Origin: Novipirellula aureliae
GTDB lineage: Bacteria > Planctomycetota > Planctomycetia > Pirellulales > Pirellulaceae
Length of the DNA stretch: 64,000 bases
Assembly: GCF_007860185.1 (NCBI RefSeq)
Contig: NZ_SJPY01000002.1
Coordinates: 932,081-996,080 of the forward strand
Direction: 5' to 3'
In this document: one piece after another, positions 36,798-45,781 of the stretch
How positions within the stretch are numbered: position 1 is the stretch's first letter
How the letters are laid out: the number at the start of each line of letters is the position of its first letter
Notes under the pieces: generated by a model
Seen by the model: the letters and a program-made list of their open reading frames with translations, nothing else
Database searches by the model: none
What the model was told of the DNA's origin: nothing
Position numbers and translations under genes: made by a program

Positions 36798-38480
36798 CTA
36801 CCTTTTGAGCGCCCTTAATTGGTCTTCCGTTAAGAATTCTTCGATCGGGACATCCTTGTCGAACTCCTTGATCATAATGTTGCGATAAAAGATTTCGGCC
36901 GTTTCGGACTGCAAGCCGACTTTGCCTTCGCTGCGGTCCAAATCAATGCCCAGGTTGACGATCTCGCCGTTCAGTTTGTGAATGGCATATTTGTTACCCA
37001 TCACAATCACTTCGCATTGGTTCCACTCTCCATCAAGAGCATGGAACGGAGCGTCTGCTTTTGCACGATGTTCGCCGCCGCGATCAGGCTGCAGCTTGCC
37101 ACCTTCGGACGGAAACTGAAACTTGCGATCTTTGTCAGCATACCAATCGTAACCACCGCCCCAAAAATCGCCGGTGTGATTCTCTTTGGTAACGCTGTTG
37201 TACCGGATCTGATATTCAAGTCCGCTCGGCCAGATCTTATCGTTGGAAACGTGATAGTACATGCCTGCATCATACTGAAATTGATTGAAATTATTGACCT
37301 TCTTGGTGCCCCATTTGTACTCGAACTTGAAGATGTATCGGCTATAGGGTTTGTTGGCGTAGAACAAGCCGTGCGTTTCGCTCCTGCTGCTAATATTCAG
37401 TTGGTAGCCGTCTTCAAAGCCATCACCAAAAACGTGAACCATGCCATCTTCAACCTGAAAGACCTTTTTGGCCATCTCTGCATCACCGCTTCGAATCTTC
37501 AAATACCACCCATCAAAGTTCTTGCCGTTAAACAGAGATGTGAACCCATCGTCTTGCTGTGCAGCACTAGCGTCGGTATTGGCTTCCGTATTGGCTTCGG
37601 TACTGGCTTTTGGCGGATAGGCCTGATTCGGGAAATCGCTGGGCACCGGGATCGTCACTTCACCCGTAGCCGCCCATTGTGAACCGCGAAGAAAGGTCGT
37701 CACGAAACTACCTGCCTGTATCTGTTTGACATCATGTCCGAGCACCGTATGGAAGATCCGGCCCTTGCCGTGGTGAATGACCATTAGCATCGGCTCTTCG
37801 TGGCCCGATCCTTTATTACCAACCCGGGAATGAGCCGTCGCGAGAATCGTGACGTTCTTCGCCGGACCACGCAAGAACGAGTACAGCTCGTCCGGGCCAT
37901 GCTGGAACGATTTCGGCAGTCCCTTCATGATCGGATGCTCAGCTTCGCGGACGATGATCTCGAACGCTTCCTGCTTGCCGTGGCCGCCACCCACACCAGG
38001 CGAGGTGTCACGGATGACCTTGCCGTCCTGGTCCATGTAGAGATAGGGACCGCTTTTTTCATTGCGTCCCCCCCAGCCGCCAATCGCGCACATCTCGTTG
38101 TACGCTTTCCAGTCAGGCCAAGCGTTATTGGCCGCGTGATAAATGACAACGCCACCGCCGTTTTCAACGTAAGATTCAAAGGCCCGCTCCGTTGCACTCG
38201 GCCACGAAGGCGTTCCGAACCCATCGTTGACGACCACCAGATCGTAGGCGTCAAAATCCGGTTTGTAGCTGTCGTCGCCTTCTTCAAATGTCGCAACGTC
38301 TACACTGAATTCCCCCGAGGCAGCCAACATTTCCTTCAGCACCGGCGTCGTATTTTTCCAATTATGGTATTTTGCCGGTCCGTCGACAATTAGCGTCTTG
38401 ATAAGATCCGAGCCGCTCGCTTGCGCGACGGTAGCCGTCGACAAAACCAGAACGAGGGTCAGAGCGATAAAGCGTTTCAC
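36798..38480 (-). CDS. ThuA-like domain fused to DUF1080 (3-keto-glycoside hydrolase type)
   Basis: The product is 560 residues from a GTG at 38480 that has an AAAGG site and starts the signal peptide VKRFIALTLVLVLSTATVAQ. The frame extends to 38546 but adds only a hydrophobic-basic leader. Residues about 25-260 are ThuA-like, a glutamine-amidotransferase-like fold (LIVDGPAKYHNWKNTTPVL, YDLVVVNDGFGTPSW, GGGVVIYHAANNAW). A low-complexity linker of repeated NTEA follows, then DUF1080 at about 300-555 (FTSLFNGKNFDGWYL, YSRYIFKFEYKWG, EWNQCEVIVMGNKY, GKVGLQSETAEIFYRNIMIK). DUF1080 proteins include hydrolases for 3-keto sugars; the fusion is frequent in planctomycetes. The role of the ThuA part is unknown. 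Confidence 0.82.
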   Translation of the reverse strand: MKRFIALTLVLVLSTATVAQASGSDLIKTLIVDGPAKYHNWKNTTPVLKEMLAASGEFSVDVATFEEGDDSYKPDFDAYDLVVVNDGFGTPSWPSATERAFESYVENGGGVVIYHAANNAWPDWKAYNEMCAIGGWGGRNEKSGPYLYMDQDGKVIRDTSPGVGGGHGKQEAFEIIVREAEHPIMKGLPKSFQHGPDELYSFLRGPAKNVTILATAHSRVGNKGSGHEEPMLMVIHHGKGRIFHTVLGHDVKQIQAGSFVTTFLRGSQWAATGEVTIPVPSDFPNQAYPPKASTEANTEANTDASAAQQDDGFTSLFNGKNFDGWYLKIRSGDAEMAKKVFQVEDGMVHVFGDGFEDGYQLNISSRSETHGLFYANKPYSRYIFKFEYKWGTKKVNNFNQFQYDAGMYYHVSNDKIWPSGLEYQIRYNSVTKENHTGDFWGGGYDWYADKDRKFQFPSEGGKLQPDRGGEHRAKADAPFHALDGEWNQCEVIVMGNKYAIHKLNGEIVNLGIDLDRSEGKVGLQSETAEIFYRNIMIKEFDKDVPIEEFLTEDQLRALKR

Positions 38481-38708
38481 GTTAGAAGCCTTTCTGAAGT
38501 ATTTTAATAGAAACAAGTGTAGTGTCCGCACCACTAGTCTAATCATTTGCGTGTAGGTTTGCTAACGTGACCAAGCATTTCCCACTCCTTTTGTTTTTTT
38601 TAACCAGCCTAAACAATTGTAGGGTATGCGTTCACTGAGGTCCTTGCTGCCAATACAATCATTCCGATGATCTTGGCGTTGAACTCGTTCGACGGTTCCC
38701 GTTGCAGA

Positions 38709-38912
38709 TCAAACGCCTCTGCTCAAATCGCTGCCATTCGATGGAGGGGGGTTAGGAGGGGGATTACTTGCCGAGGCGATGTCACCGGGAACGTTGACAT
38801 AGATTTTTTCGCCGCAGTGGGGGCAAGCGACCGCTCGGTCGTCGACGTGCTTGCCACAATTCGGACAGGGTATTTGGTTCAGCGGTGCAGTGTCTTTCCG
38901 AATATCCATCAT
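38709..38912 (-). CDS. Small zinc-ribbon protein
   Basis: The product is 67 residues from the ATG at 38912, preceded by AAAGGAAT. Two CxxC pairs, CPNCG and CPHCG, form a zinc ribbon in the first half. The second half is a proline/asparagine-rich tail. It lies 25 bases after the flavin-binding stress protein gene and is probably in one operon with it. Function unknown. Confidence 0.65.
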   Translation of the reverse strand: MMDIRKDTAPLNQIPCPNCGKHVDDRAVACPHCGEKIYVNVPGDIASASNPPPNPPPSNGSDLSRGV

Positions 38913-38937
38913 GATTCCTTTGGCAAAGAGCGTTTGA

Positions 38938-39420
38938 CTACAGAGACACCGAAGCGTTGGCTTCCACATCCTTCTCTGGCCGCTCACCTTGTAGGTATGC
39001 TTTGCCGGCGTTGAGCAGATACTTCACGCCTGTCAGTCCTGAGTTGTCCCAATACTCGCCGTGCGAAGGTTCAATTCGTAAGAGAGTAATCGCTTGGCTT
39101 TCCTTGCCTTCGGGGAACCAGACCTTCCAAGCTTCATTCCATAGCTCGTCAATCTTCGCTCGATCGTCCACTGCATGAGCCGTGCCTGAGAGCGATACGA
39201 ACGTATTTGAACCTTGCATTGTCACGGCGACACCTTCTTCTAACATCAGATCTGCTATTTTGCCGGAGTTACGATCGGTGACAAACCAGAGTTGACCGTC
39301 GTCTTCGGCCCCGGCTATTGCCATGGGGCGAGCGTCAAGCAATCCGTCGTGACTGCGAGTTACGAGCATCGCGGTGTCGAAGTCTTTGATTAAGTCGATT
39401 AGTTTCTTTTTAGCGTTCAT
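38938..39420 (-). CDS. General stress protein 26-like, pyridoxamine-phosphate-oxidase fold
   Basis: The product is 160 residues. The split-barrel flavin-binding fold is recognised from MLVTRSHDGLLDARPMAIAG, DGQLWFVTDRNSGKIADL and FVSLSGTAHAVDD. Proteins of this group bind FMN or FAD and are induced by stress. A putative downstream partner is the zinc-ribbon gene; the DJ-1/PfpI gene lies 51 bases upstream on the same strand, so the three probably form a stress operon. Confidence 0.85.
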   Translation of the reverse strand: MNAKKKLIDLIKDFDTAMLVTRSHDGLLDARPMAIAGAEDDGQLWFVTDRNSGKIADLMLEEGVAVTMQGSNTFVSLSGTAHAVDDRAKIDELWNEAWKVWFPEGKESQAITLLRIEPSHGEYWDNSGLTGVKYLLNAGKAYLQGERPEKDVEANASVSL

Positions 39421-39471
39421 TTTCTCTTTTCCTAGCGGTTGATTTAGAGGTCGATTGACGGCGTCAAACGA

Positions 39472-40038
39472 TTAGGCCGTTTGTTCAGCGTGTTTACCTT
39501 CAGCGAATTCTTCGATCGCTTTATCGCAAAATGCCGGAAGGTCGTCGGGATTGCGACTGGTCACTAAGCCCTCGTCACAAACACATTCTTCATCGACCCA
39601 CTGAGCACCCGCGTTCTTCAGGTCCGTCTTCAAACTGGGCCATGACGTCACTTTGCGTCCACGAACGACGTCCGCTTCTATAAGAGTCCATGGGCCATGA
39701 CAAATTGCGGCGACTGGCTTTTGCTGTTGGAAGAAGTCACGAACGAAGCTTACCGAATCTTCGCACATCCGCAGGGCGTCGGGGTTAGCGACACCGCCCG
39801 GCAATACCAATCCATCGAACTTATCCGCTGAAGCGGAATGCACCGATTGATCCACCTTGAACCGATCCGCCTTTTCATCGTGGTTCATGCCCTGGATTTT
39901 GCCTTCCTTGGGCGACACTAAAATCGCTTCGGCACCTGCTTTCTTGATCGCTTCCCATGGTTTTGTAAGTTCGACCTGTTCAAAGCCATCGGTGGCGAGA
40001 AACGCGATTCGTTTGCCTTTGAGTGACGGTTTGCTCAT
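39472..40038 (-). CDS. DJ-1/PfpI-family protein (YhbO/PfpI type)
   Basis: The product is 188 residues with a GAGGAAA ribosome site. The fold is shown by KRIAFLATDGFEQVELTKPW, FDGLVLPGGVANPD and the nucleophile elbow AAICHGPW, with Cys113 expected as the reactive residue. The usual length is about 170-190. Members are glyoxalase/deglycase-like or protease-like stress proteins. It is probably co-transcribed with the two genes downstream. Confidence 0.88.
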   Translation of the reverse strand: MSKPSLKGKRIAFLATDGFEQVELTKPWEAIKKAGAEAILVSPKEGKIQGMNHDEKADRFKVDQSVHSASADKFDGLVLPGGVANPDALRMCEDSVSFVRDFFQQQKPVAAICHGPWTLIEADVVRGRKVTSWPSLKTDLKNAGAQWVDEECVCDEGLVTSRNPDDLPAFCDKAIEEFAEGKHAEQTA

Positions 40039-40142
40039 TGGATTTTCCTCTTGTCGTTGTGTTTAAGTTTTGACGAGCCATAAAGAAGCCGCAGTTTTCG
40101 TGCCAAGCTACCGCTATCTCTCAATCAATTGGTGTGTTCTTA

Positions 40143-41060
40143 TCAACGGACTTCGGCGCGCTGGATGCTCTCGACCACACGAACCGCGTTGTCTTCCGGT
40201 TGGATCCCATCTCCATACCGGACGGCGTACACTTGAGTCGCCTCTGCTCCTAACAGCACAATCATCGCAGAGTAGTAAACCCAGACAAGTATCACGGCCA
40301 ATGAAGCGGCCGCGGCCCCCAATTGCGCTCCCGGTTCACTATAAGAAAAGAAGACTTGCATCCCATACCGACCTACCAAGAATAAGACGGTCGTAATGGC
40401 CGCACCGAAGAAGACATCTGGCCATTGCACCTTCGCATCCGGCATGAATTTAAAAATTGCGGCAAAAAAAACAAACACGACCGAAGCCTGAACCAGATAG
40501 TTGATTGGTTCCGCAACTCCGCCACCGATGCCGATGGAATCGATTAGCTGCTCGCCCGCTGTCGAGAGCACAGAGGAAACAACGATGGAAACGAGTAACA
40601 AGAAACCAAGTCCCAAGATCATTGCGAATGACAGCACCCGTTTGGTCAGCATCGTGCGGATACTTGACCTTTCGGGGTCTGGTTTGACTTGCCAAACTCG
40701 GTTGAGCGCATCCTGCAAAGCGCCGACAACGCCTGTCGCACCAACGATGATGCCGGCAAAGCTAATCAGGGTCTTCCACCACACGCCTCCCGACCGCCGG
40801 TTGTTCTCCAGGATCCTGGTGATTCCCTCCGCAGCGGCTTGGTTACCAAGCATCTCGGTCGCTTGTTCTTCCAATGCTGCTTGAGCTTTCTGCTTGGCAT
40901 TGTCGCTCTTGTATGCCACTGACAAGCCGAACGTCAATACGGTCAGCAATAGATAAAGCAGCGGAGGCAACGCGAACGCGGTGTAGTAGGCCAGTGCAGC
41001 AGCAAGCGTGGTGCAGCGATCTTTGGAAAATTCAGAGAAGATCTGCTTGAGAAATTCCAT
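40143..41060 (-). CDS. YihY/BrkB-family inner-membrane protein
   Basis: The product is 305 residues with about six membrane helices. The family opening is present (FSKDRCTTLAAALAYYTAFA), with GVVGALQDALNRVWQV and the closing motif FGAAITTVLFLVGRYGMQ and YYSAMIVLLGAEATQVYA. Function of the family is not settled. An internal charged segment (about 45-85) differs from shorter family members. Confidence 0.9.
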   Translation of the reverse strand: MEFLKQIFSEFSKDRCTTLAAALAYYTAFALPPLLYLLLTVLTFGLSVAYKSDNAKQKAQAALEEQATEMLGNQAAAEGITRILENNRRSGGVWWKTLISFAGIIVGATGVVGALQDALNRVWQVKPDPERSSIRTMLTKRVLSFAMILGLGFLLLVSIVVSSVLSTAGEQLIDSIGIGGGVAEPINYLVQASVVFVFFAAIFKFMPDAKVQWPDVFFGAAITTVLFLVGRYGMQVFFSYSEPGAQLGAAAASLAVILVWVYYSAMIVLLGAEATQVYAVRYGDGIQPEDNAVRVVESIQRAEVR

Positions 41061-41343
41061 CAGCTCGTGGGGTGTGCAGGGAAGTTGGGTCGTTGGTCTT
41101 CAGGCTGGGAGAAAGCAATTCCCATGCCACCTAATCCGATAGACATGATTTGGAAGTCACGAGCGAATTTCGTTCTTGGTCGGTACCGATCAGCCTCCTT
41201 TACCTCGTTCCCCGCGGGAGAAACCAACGCTGGTCGAAAAAGAAGCAGCCAAGGACCATGTAGCCTGGCATGTCGTTTGCTGCGTGATCCTGGCAATTTA
41301 CTGCGTCGCAGCTGACGAAGCCAAACAACCGAGGAAACTAACA

Positions 41344-42750
41344 ATGAAACTGATCATTCTTTCAATTTCCGTGACAGCGATGACCATGCTGATACCGCCC
41401 CAGTGCGGATTCGCACAGGATCCAACCGATGCTCCATCGATGGCTGAGCAAACTTACATGCCGGTGGTGATCGGCGAATCCTTCGAGGAGACGATGGAAC
41501 GCGACATCGCTCAGAAAGACGATGTTATGCAGACTCAACAACGGTTGCTAGAGAGTCGTTATGACCTGAGCGACCAAGCGTCTGAGGTCAAGATGTCGGC
41601 GGGTAGGAAAGCGGTCCAACAAGGCGTGCGGGTTAGGCTTCCAAATGGCGTCTCGTGGTCCACGCTGGGCGAAATGGAGCCAGCGGAAATCAAGGAAAGA
41701 GATCTATTCCCAATGGGATTCCGCCCGCTGCCACACGCGAAACATCCCGTCGGCGGCCAAGTCTTTCCCGAGGAGCAGATTGACGCGATCAACGAGGCGG
41801 AAAACCGTGACCTGGAACGCTTTGACGTGGCGTTCGATTTGCCGAATCATTTGACGCCAGAGTATCCGCCACCGATCTTTCTGACCACACGGCCTGATCT
41901 CGGTGACGTCTCGCAGGGCAAAGTTCTGACGATCAAGAATTATTACGACTTGCTTAAAGGTAAAGTCACGCCCGTTCAGATGGAAGGCATGAGGCTGCTG
42001 CTAACACCATTCCCTCAACAGCAGTTCAACCAAACCGAAGATCGTAAGGTCGAGCAACCGACTTTTGGCGTCACCTGCTTGGACTGTCATACCAACGGGC
42101 ATACCAATGCCGCGTTCCATCTGAATCCTGACACTCGACCGCAATCGGCTCGCTTCCGACTCGACACGGTCAGTCTGCGTGGGCTATTCAACCAGCAGAT
42201 TCACGGGTCCAAGCGTTCGCTACGCAGCGTCGAAGACTTTACCGAGTTCGAACAGCGTACGGCCTATTTTGATGGCGATCACGTCATCGCTGCAAAGAAA
42301 GGGGTGCATCTGCCAGACCGATCGGACGCGGTGGCGATGATGGCGCAGATGCAGAATATGTTGGACTTTCCACCCGCCCCAAAGTTGGACGAGTTTGGAA
42401 AATTGATTCCGGAAAAAGCAACGGAGCTCGAGTTAAAAGGTCAGGAGGTATTCTTTGGAAAAGGCCGCTGCGCGGAATGCCACCAACCGCCTTTCTACCT
42501 GGATAACAAAATGCACGATTTGCATCTGGAACGATTCTACGAACCGGAAATGATCAATGGACAGTACAATATCGCCGACGGACCCATCAAAACGTTCACG
42601 CTACGAGGCATTAAAGATTCGCCACCCTATCATCATGACGGACGGTTGTTGACGCTTGATGACACGGTTGAGTTTTTTAACATCGTCACGCGGTTGAACT
42701 TAACGAGCGAGGAAAAGAAATCGCTGGTGGCATTTATGCGATGTCTCTAG
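41344..42750 (+). CDS. Periplasmic di-heme cytochrome, cytochrome-c-peroxidase-like
   Basis: The product is 469 residues from the ATG at 41344, which follows CGAGGAAA; the frame is open from 41176 but has no signal there. A signal peptide (MKLIILSISV to CGFAQ) is followed by about 220 residues of charged sequence, then two c-type heme sites, CLDCH at 245-249 and CAECH at 376-380. The second is followed by FTLRGIKDSPPYHHDGRL and TVEFFNIVTRLNLT, typical of di-heme peroxidase/MauG-like proteins. The long N-terminal part is characteristic of planctomycete forms. Substrate not known. The 280 bases upstream show no other gene. Confidence 0.82.
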   Translation: MKLIILSISVTAMTMLIPPQCGFAQDPTDAPSMAEQTYMPVVIGESFEETMERDIAQKDDVMQTQQRLLESRYDLSDQASEVKMSAGRKAVQQGVRVRLPNGVSWSTLGEMEPAEIKERDLFPMGFRPLPHAKHPVGGQVFPEEQIDAINEAENRDLERFDVAFDLPNHLTPEYPPPIFLTTRPDLGDVSQGKVLTIKNYYDLLKGKVTPVQMEGMRLLLTPFPQQQFNQTEDRKVEQPTFGVTCLDCHTNGHTNAAFHLNPDTRPQSARFRLDTVSLRGLFNQQIHGSKRSLRSVEDFTEFEQRTAYFDGDHVIAAKKGVHLPDRSDAVAMMAQMQNMLDFPPAPKLDEFGKLIPEKATELELKGQEVFFGKGRCAECHQPPFYLDNKMHDLHLERFYEPEMINGQYNIADGPIKTFTLRGIKDSPPYHHDGRLLTLDDTVEFFNIVTRLNLTSEEKKSLVAFMRCL

Positions 42751-42797
42751 GCAGCCGATGCCTCGACGGTTTTTGCAATCGATAATAGCAATCTCCA

Positions 42798-43022
42798 GTG
42801 CAAGGCAGCAACGAAACTCCCGTGACTCACCTGATTGACCAAGTCAAGCAACTCGCCGAACCGCAGGAACCGGCTTCCGTTGGTCAACACCGTTATCGGT
42901 TTCGTTGCGTCTTCTTTGCCAGCGACGATGCGTCCTACATGACCGGACAAGTGCTGCATCCCAGCGGCGATCTAATCATCAACGGCGAGTCCTCCGTCAA
43001 GCTTCGCTTGATTGAGGACTAG
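42798..43022 (+). pseudogene. C-terminal fragment of a short-chain dehydrogenase gene
   Basis: The frame reads FASDDASYMTGQVLHPSGDL and IING, matching the closing block of SDR oxidoreductases (LASDDASYxTGQxLxxxGG). Upstream, AEPQEPASV resembles the preceding xPEEIA segment but is separated by an insertion. The Rossmann fold and YxxxK site are absent, so only a tail survives. Confidence 0.6.
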
Positions 43023-43195
43023 GAATCACAATCACGGTTGGTCACAGGTGGATTGCGTGGACGTTATTCGTCCACATCGGCGGTGATACTGCCACCATCT
43101 CAGTCACATTCGACCTCGACACCTCCATCAGGAGTGTCGACATCAAGGATGGTATAGAGGATGGCTCGCTCGAGACGGAAGGGTGTGGATCCATG

Positions 43196-43672
43196 TCAAG
43201 ATTTCGTCGGATCGTTGCGATGCTTCCGGTTTTCGGTTTTGCGTTCAATGAAGCCGACCAAGACCAACACGAAAACAGCGAAGACGGTGACGAATACCGC
43301 TAGACTGACCTGCCCGACTGCCGTTGCAACTCCAATTCCGGCGGTCAAGAAAATCGTCGCTGCCGTCGTCAGCCCCTCAACGCCTTCGTCCTTCTGGTGT
43401 ATGATCGTGCCAGCACCTAGGAAGCTGATACCAACCACAATCGCTTGCAACGTGCGGATTGGATCGACGCTTAATAGCGAGTCCACCTCTTGCTGCTGAA
43501 ATTGATTCACGATTGCGTGACCGAGAATCATCATCAATGCCGAGCCGATACAAACGAATATGTGGGTACGAATACCCGCCGGTTTGCCAGCGATCTCTCG
43601 CTCGGTTCCTAGCAATGCTCCGCACGCGGCCGCAATCAGAATGGTTTGAATGTTATCCAAGTTGATGTCCAT
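43196..43672 (-). CDS. MgtC/SapB-family membrane protein
   Basis: The product is about 158 residues from the ATG at 43672; a GTG at 43681 is possible. The family blocks GALLGTEREIAGKPAGIRTH, GSALMMILGHA and FLGAGTIIHQ are all present, as are four to five hydrophobic helices. A C-terminal charged tail (ERKTENRKHRND) ends the protein. MgtC-like proteins act in magnesium or acid stress. No linked partner gene is obvious. Confidence 0.9.
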   Translation of the reverse strand: MDINLDNIQTILIAAACGALLGTEREIAGKPAGIRTHIFVCIGSALMMILGHAIVNQFQQQEVDSLLSVDPIRTLQAIVVGISFLGAGTIIHQKDEGVEGLTTAATIFLTAGIGVATAVGQVSLAVFVTVFAVFVLVLVGFIERKTENRKHRNDPTKS

Positions 43673-43969
43673 AGCGTTCACAAGAAAAGCATTTGTCGTG
43701 CCAATCTAATTTCTCTCTGCTCGACACACGTTTCCGCCCGGTCGCTCATCCGTGGCATCTACCAGAAACGAACAATGTCGCACGCAAACTGCGAAAAAAC
43801 CACGGGAATCGTTGCATTATCATCAATGAGGCTTCTCAATTGGCTTCAATCTGGCGTGCATTGAAATCGCAGCCGGGACAGGTGCAAGCTTCACCGGTTC
43901 CTCGTCGAGGACTTCTCGAATGTAGCTGAACGCGTCCACGTTGACGTCCTATAGCGTTTTAGGCAATGA

Positions 43970-45217
43970 TTACAATCCAACGGATGAAGCAATCGGACGT
44001 GACGATGCTGAGCCCGATGACGTGACTTCCGGCAACCGTCCGCTCGACGATTCGATTTCCGATTGCTCGTCGGCGTCGCCTTCTTTTCTCTTAGGCTGTG
44101 GCACTTCTGCACCCAAGACGAACGCCAAAGGCTGAAGTCCATCGTAGCCTTCACAGGCCATTCGAATGGCGATCAGGATCGGGATCGAAAGGAAAACGCC
44201 CATAATGCCCCACATCCATCCCCATAGGACTATCGACAAGAAAACAAGCACGGGGCTCATACTCATCGACCGACCGAGGATTGATGGGGTGATGAATTGA
44301 CCTTCCAAAGATGTCAATGTGATATATGTTCCGGCAACGATGAATGCATAGTAGGTTGGATCGAAGCTCACCAAGGCAACGAGGAAGATGATACAAGCCC
44401 CCACGAGCGCGCCCACGATTGGAATAAAATTGAATGCGAACGCCATCACACCCCACACCGCTGGCGAGGGCATTCCAAGTAGCCACATTGCGATGCCGAC
44501 CGCGATGCCGAGACCCGCGTTAATACTTGAAATGCGGGCGAGATAGCTGCCCAAGCCTTCCTGCACGTTCTCGATGATTTCGATCAACCGCCGCCTGGCC
44601 GTGAAGTCGGGCAACGCGTGCATGATGCTGCGGAGTAGATCGTCGCCGGTGGCCAACAAGAAATACAACAACGCCGCACAGATCGTCAGGAACGATACGA
44701 GATTTCCTGTTCCGCTCAGGTAGGTATAATTGTTGGTCCAGTTGGGTTGTTTGACTTGAACCGGCACAGGTTCTTCTTCATCGGGCTCGCCCACATCGTT
44801 TTCATTTGCCTCTTCGCTCGCCTCCGTCAACTCTTCCTTTGCGTCGTTGACCTGATTGAGCTTGTGCGTGAGGAAACGCAGCTTTTCTTTAACCACGCCG
44901 ACGTGTTGAGGTGCCTTCGCAATCATTTGCTGTGCTGGCTCGACAACCAAATAGGTGGCGAATCCGAAGCTGACGATCAACGTAACCAGGATTGCTGCGG
45001 CTCCGACGGCCGGGGGGACTCCGAGTCGGCTGCCCTGCCGGACCAGCGGACGCAGCACCATGTACATCACGAACGCCATCGCGATCGGCACCGCAAGGCT
45101 TCTCGCATAGAACAATGCGTAGAGCACCAACATCACAGCGCAAACGCGAGTGGAGATCACACCCACTCGACCGTCGGCATCCGACCGATTTTTCGAAGAG
45201 TCATTGGTTCGATTCAT
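43970..45217 (-). CDS. AI-2E-family transporter (PerM-like)
   Basis: The product is 415 residues from the ATG at 45217; the frame extends eight codons further to a GTG. About eight membrane helices are visible. The family landmarks VPIAMAFVMYMVLRPLV, YLARISSINAGLG, GVMAFAFNFIPIVGALVG and LEGQFITPSILGRSMSMSPV are present. A charged, acidic loop (residues about 140-180, EEEPVPVQVKQ) is an addition relative to common members. It starts eight bases after the DUF1328 gene on the same strand, so the two are probably one transcript. Confidence 0.9.
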   Translation of the reverse strand: MNRTNDSSKNRSDADGRVGVISTRVCAVMLVLYALFYARSLAVPIAMAFVMYMVLRPLVRQGSRLGVPPAVGAAAILVTLIVSFGFATYLVVEPAQQMIAKAPQHVGVVKEKLRFLTHKLNQVNDAKEELTEASEEANENDVGEPDEEEPVPVQVKQPNWTNNYTYLSGTGNLVSFLTICAALLYFLLATGDDLLRSIMHALPDFTARRRLIEIIENVQEGLGSYLARISSINAGLGIAVGIAMWLLGMPSPAVWGVMAFAFNFIPIVGALVGACIIFLVALVSFDPTYYAFIVAGTYITLTSLEGQFITPSILGRSMSMSPVLVFLSIVLWGWMWGIMGVFLSIPILIAIRMACEGYDGLQPLAFVLGAEVPQPKRKEGDADEQSEIESSSGRLPEVTSSGSASSRPIASSVGL

Positions 45218-45224
45218 TGCGAGC

Positions 45225-45392
45225 TCAGACAACAGGTCCACGGCGACCCATGATCAAGCCAATGACAAACAGCACGAGGAAAACAACAAACAAGACTTTC
45301 GCGATCGTAGCAGCCGTGCCAGCGACGACGCCGAAACCAAGGACGCCTGCAATCAACGCGATGATTAGAAAAGTGATTGCCCAGCCTAACAT
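45225..45392 (-). CDS. DUF1328 small membrane protein
   Basis: The product is 55 residues starting [20 protein letters not shown], with a second hydrophobic helix and the end GRRGPVV. Both sequence and length are characteristic of the DUF1328 family. The open frame extends 20 codons upstream but the family starts at this Met. Function unknown; it is often stress-linked. Confidence 0.9.
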   Translation of the reverse strand: MLGWAITFLIIALIAGVLGFGVVAGTAATIAKVLFVVFLVLFVIGLIMGRRGPVV

Positions 45393-45781
45393 AGAAAACT
45401 CCAAAGTTTGAAATGAGATGTTGCGGAGCCGTGAACGATACGTCTCTCGCATGAAGTTGGATTCCTAGGAAGAGCATTTGCCGTACCAATTTCCGATCCC
45501 CCACCGGCGCGAGGACAATTTGAAGAAGCAATGTCGGATGTGGTCCGTGTTTCGCGCCGCTGCATTCGACATCAATCGCTCACAGAGCGGTCTAAGGAGG
45601 CGGCAGCTGTCGCCACTCAATCCACTCTTAACGGTAGTGGAAGGGCGCAGGCCGCCCGGTCTCACCGTAGTGTTTAAGCTGGACAAACCACTAGGTCAGT
45701 GAAGGGATGCATTCGTAGTGGAACTCGCCAGAATTCAGTCGCGATATTCCTTAATACGACGGATTACTGGAGAAATCGACA
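45393..45781. other. Spacer without an identifiable gene
   Basis: These 389 bases contain a short GC-rich palindromic stretch (GGGCGCAGGCCGCCC near 45645) and no convincing coding frame. The left part must hold the promoter for the DUF1328/AI-2E pair. Confidence 0.4.
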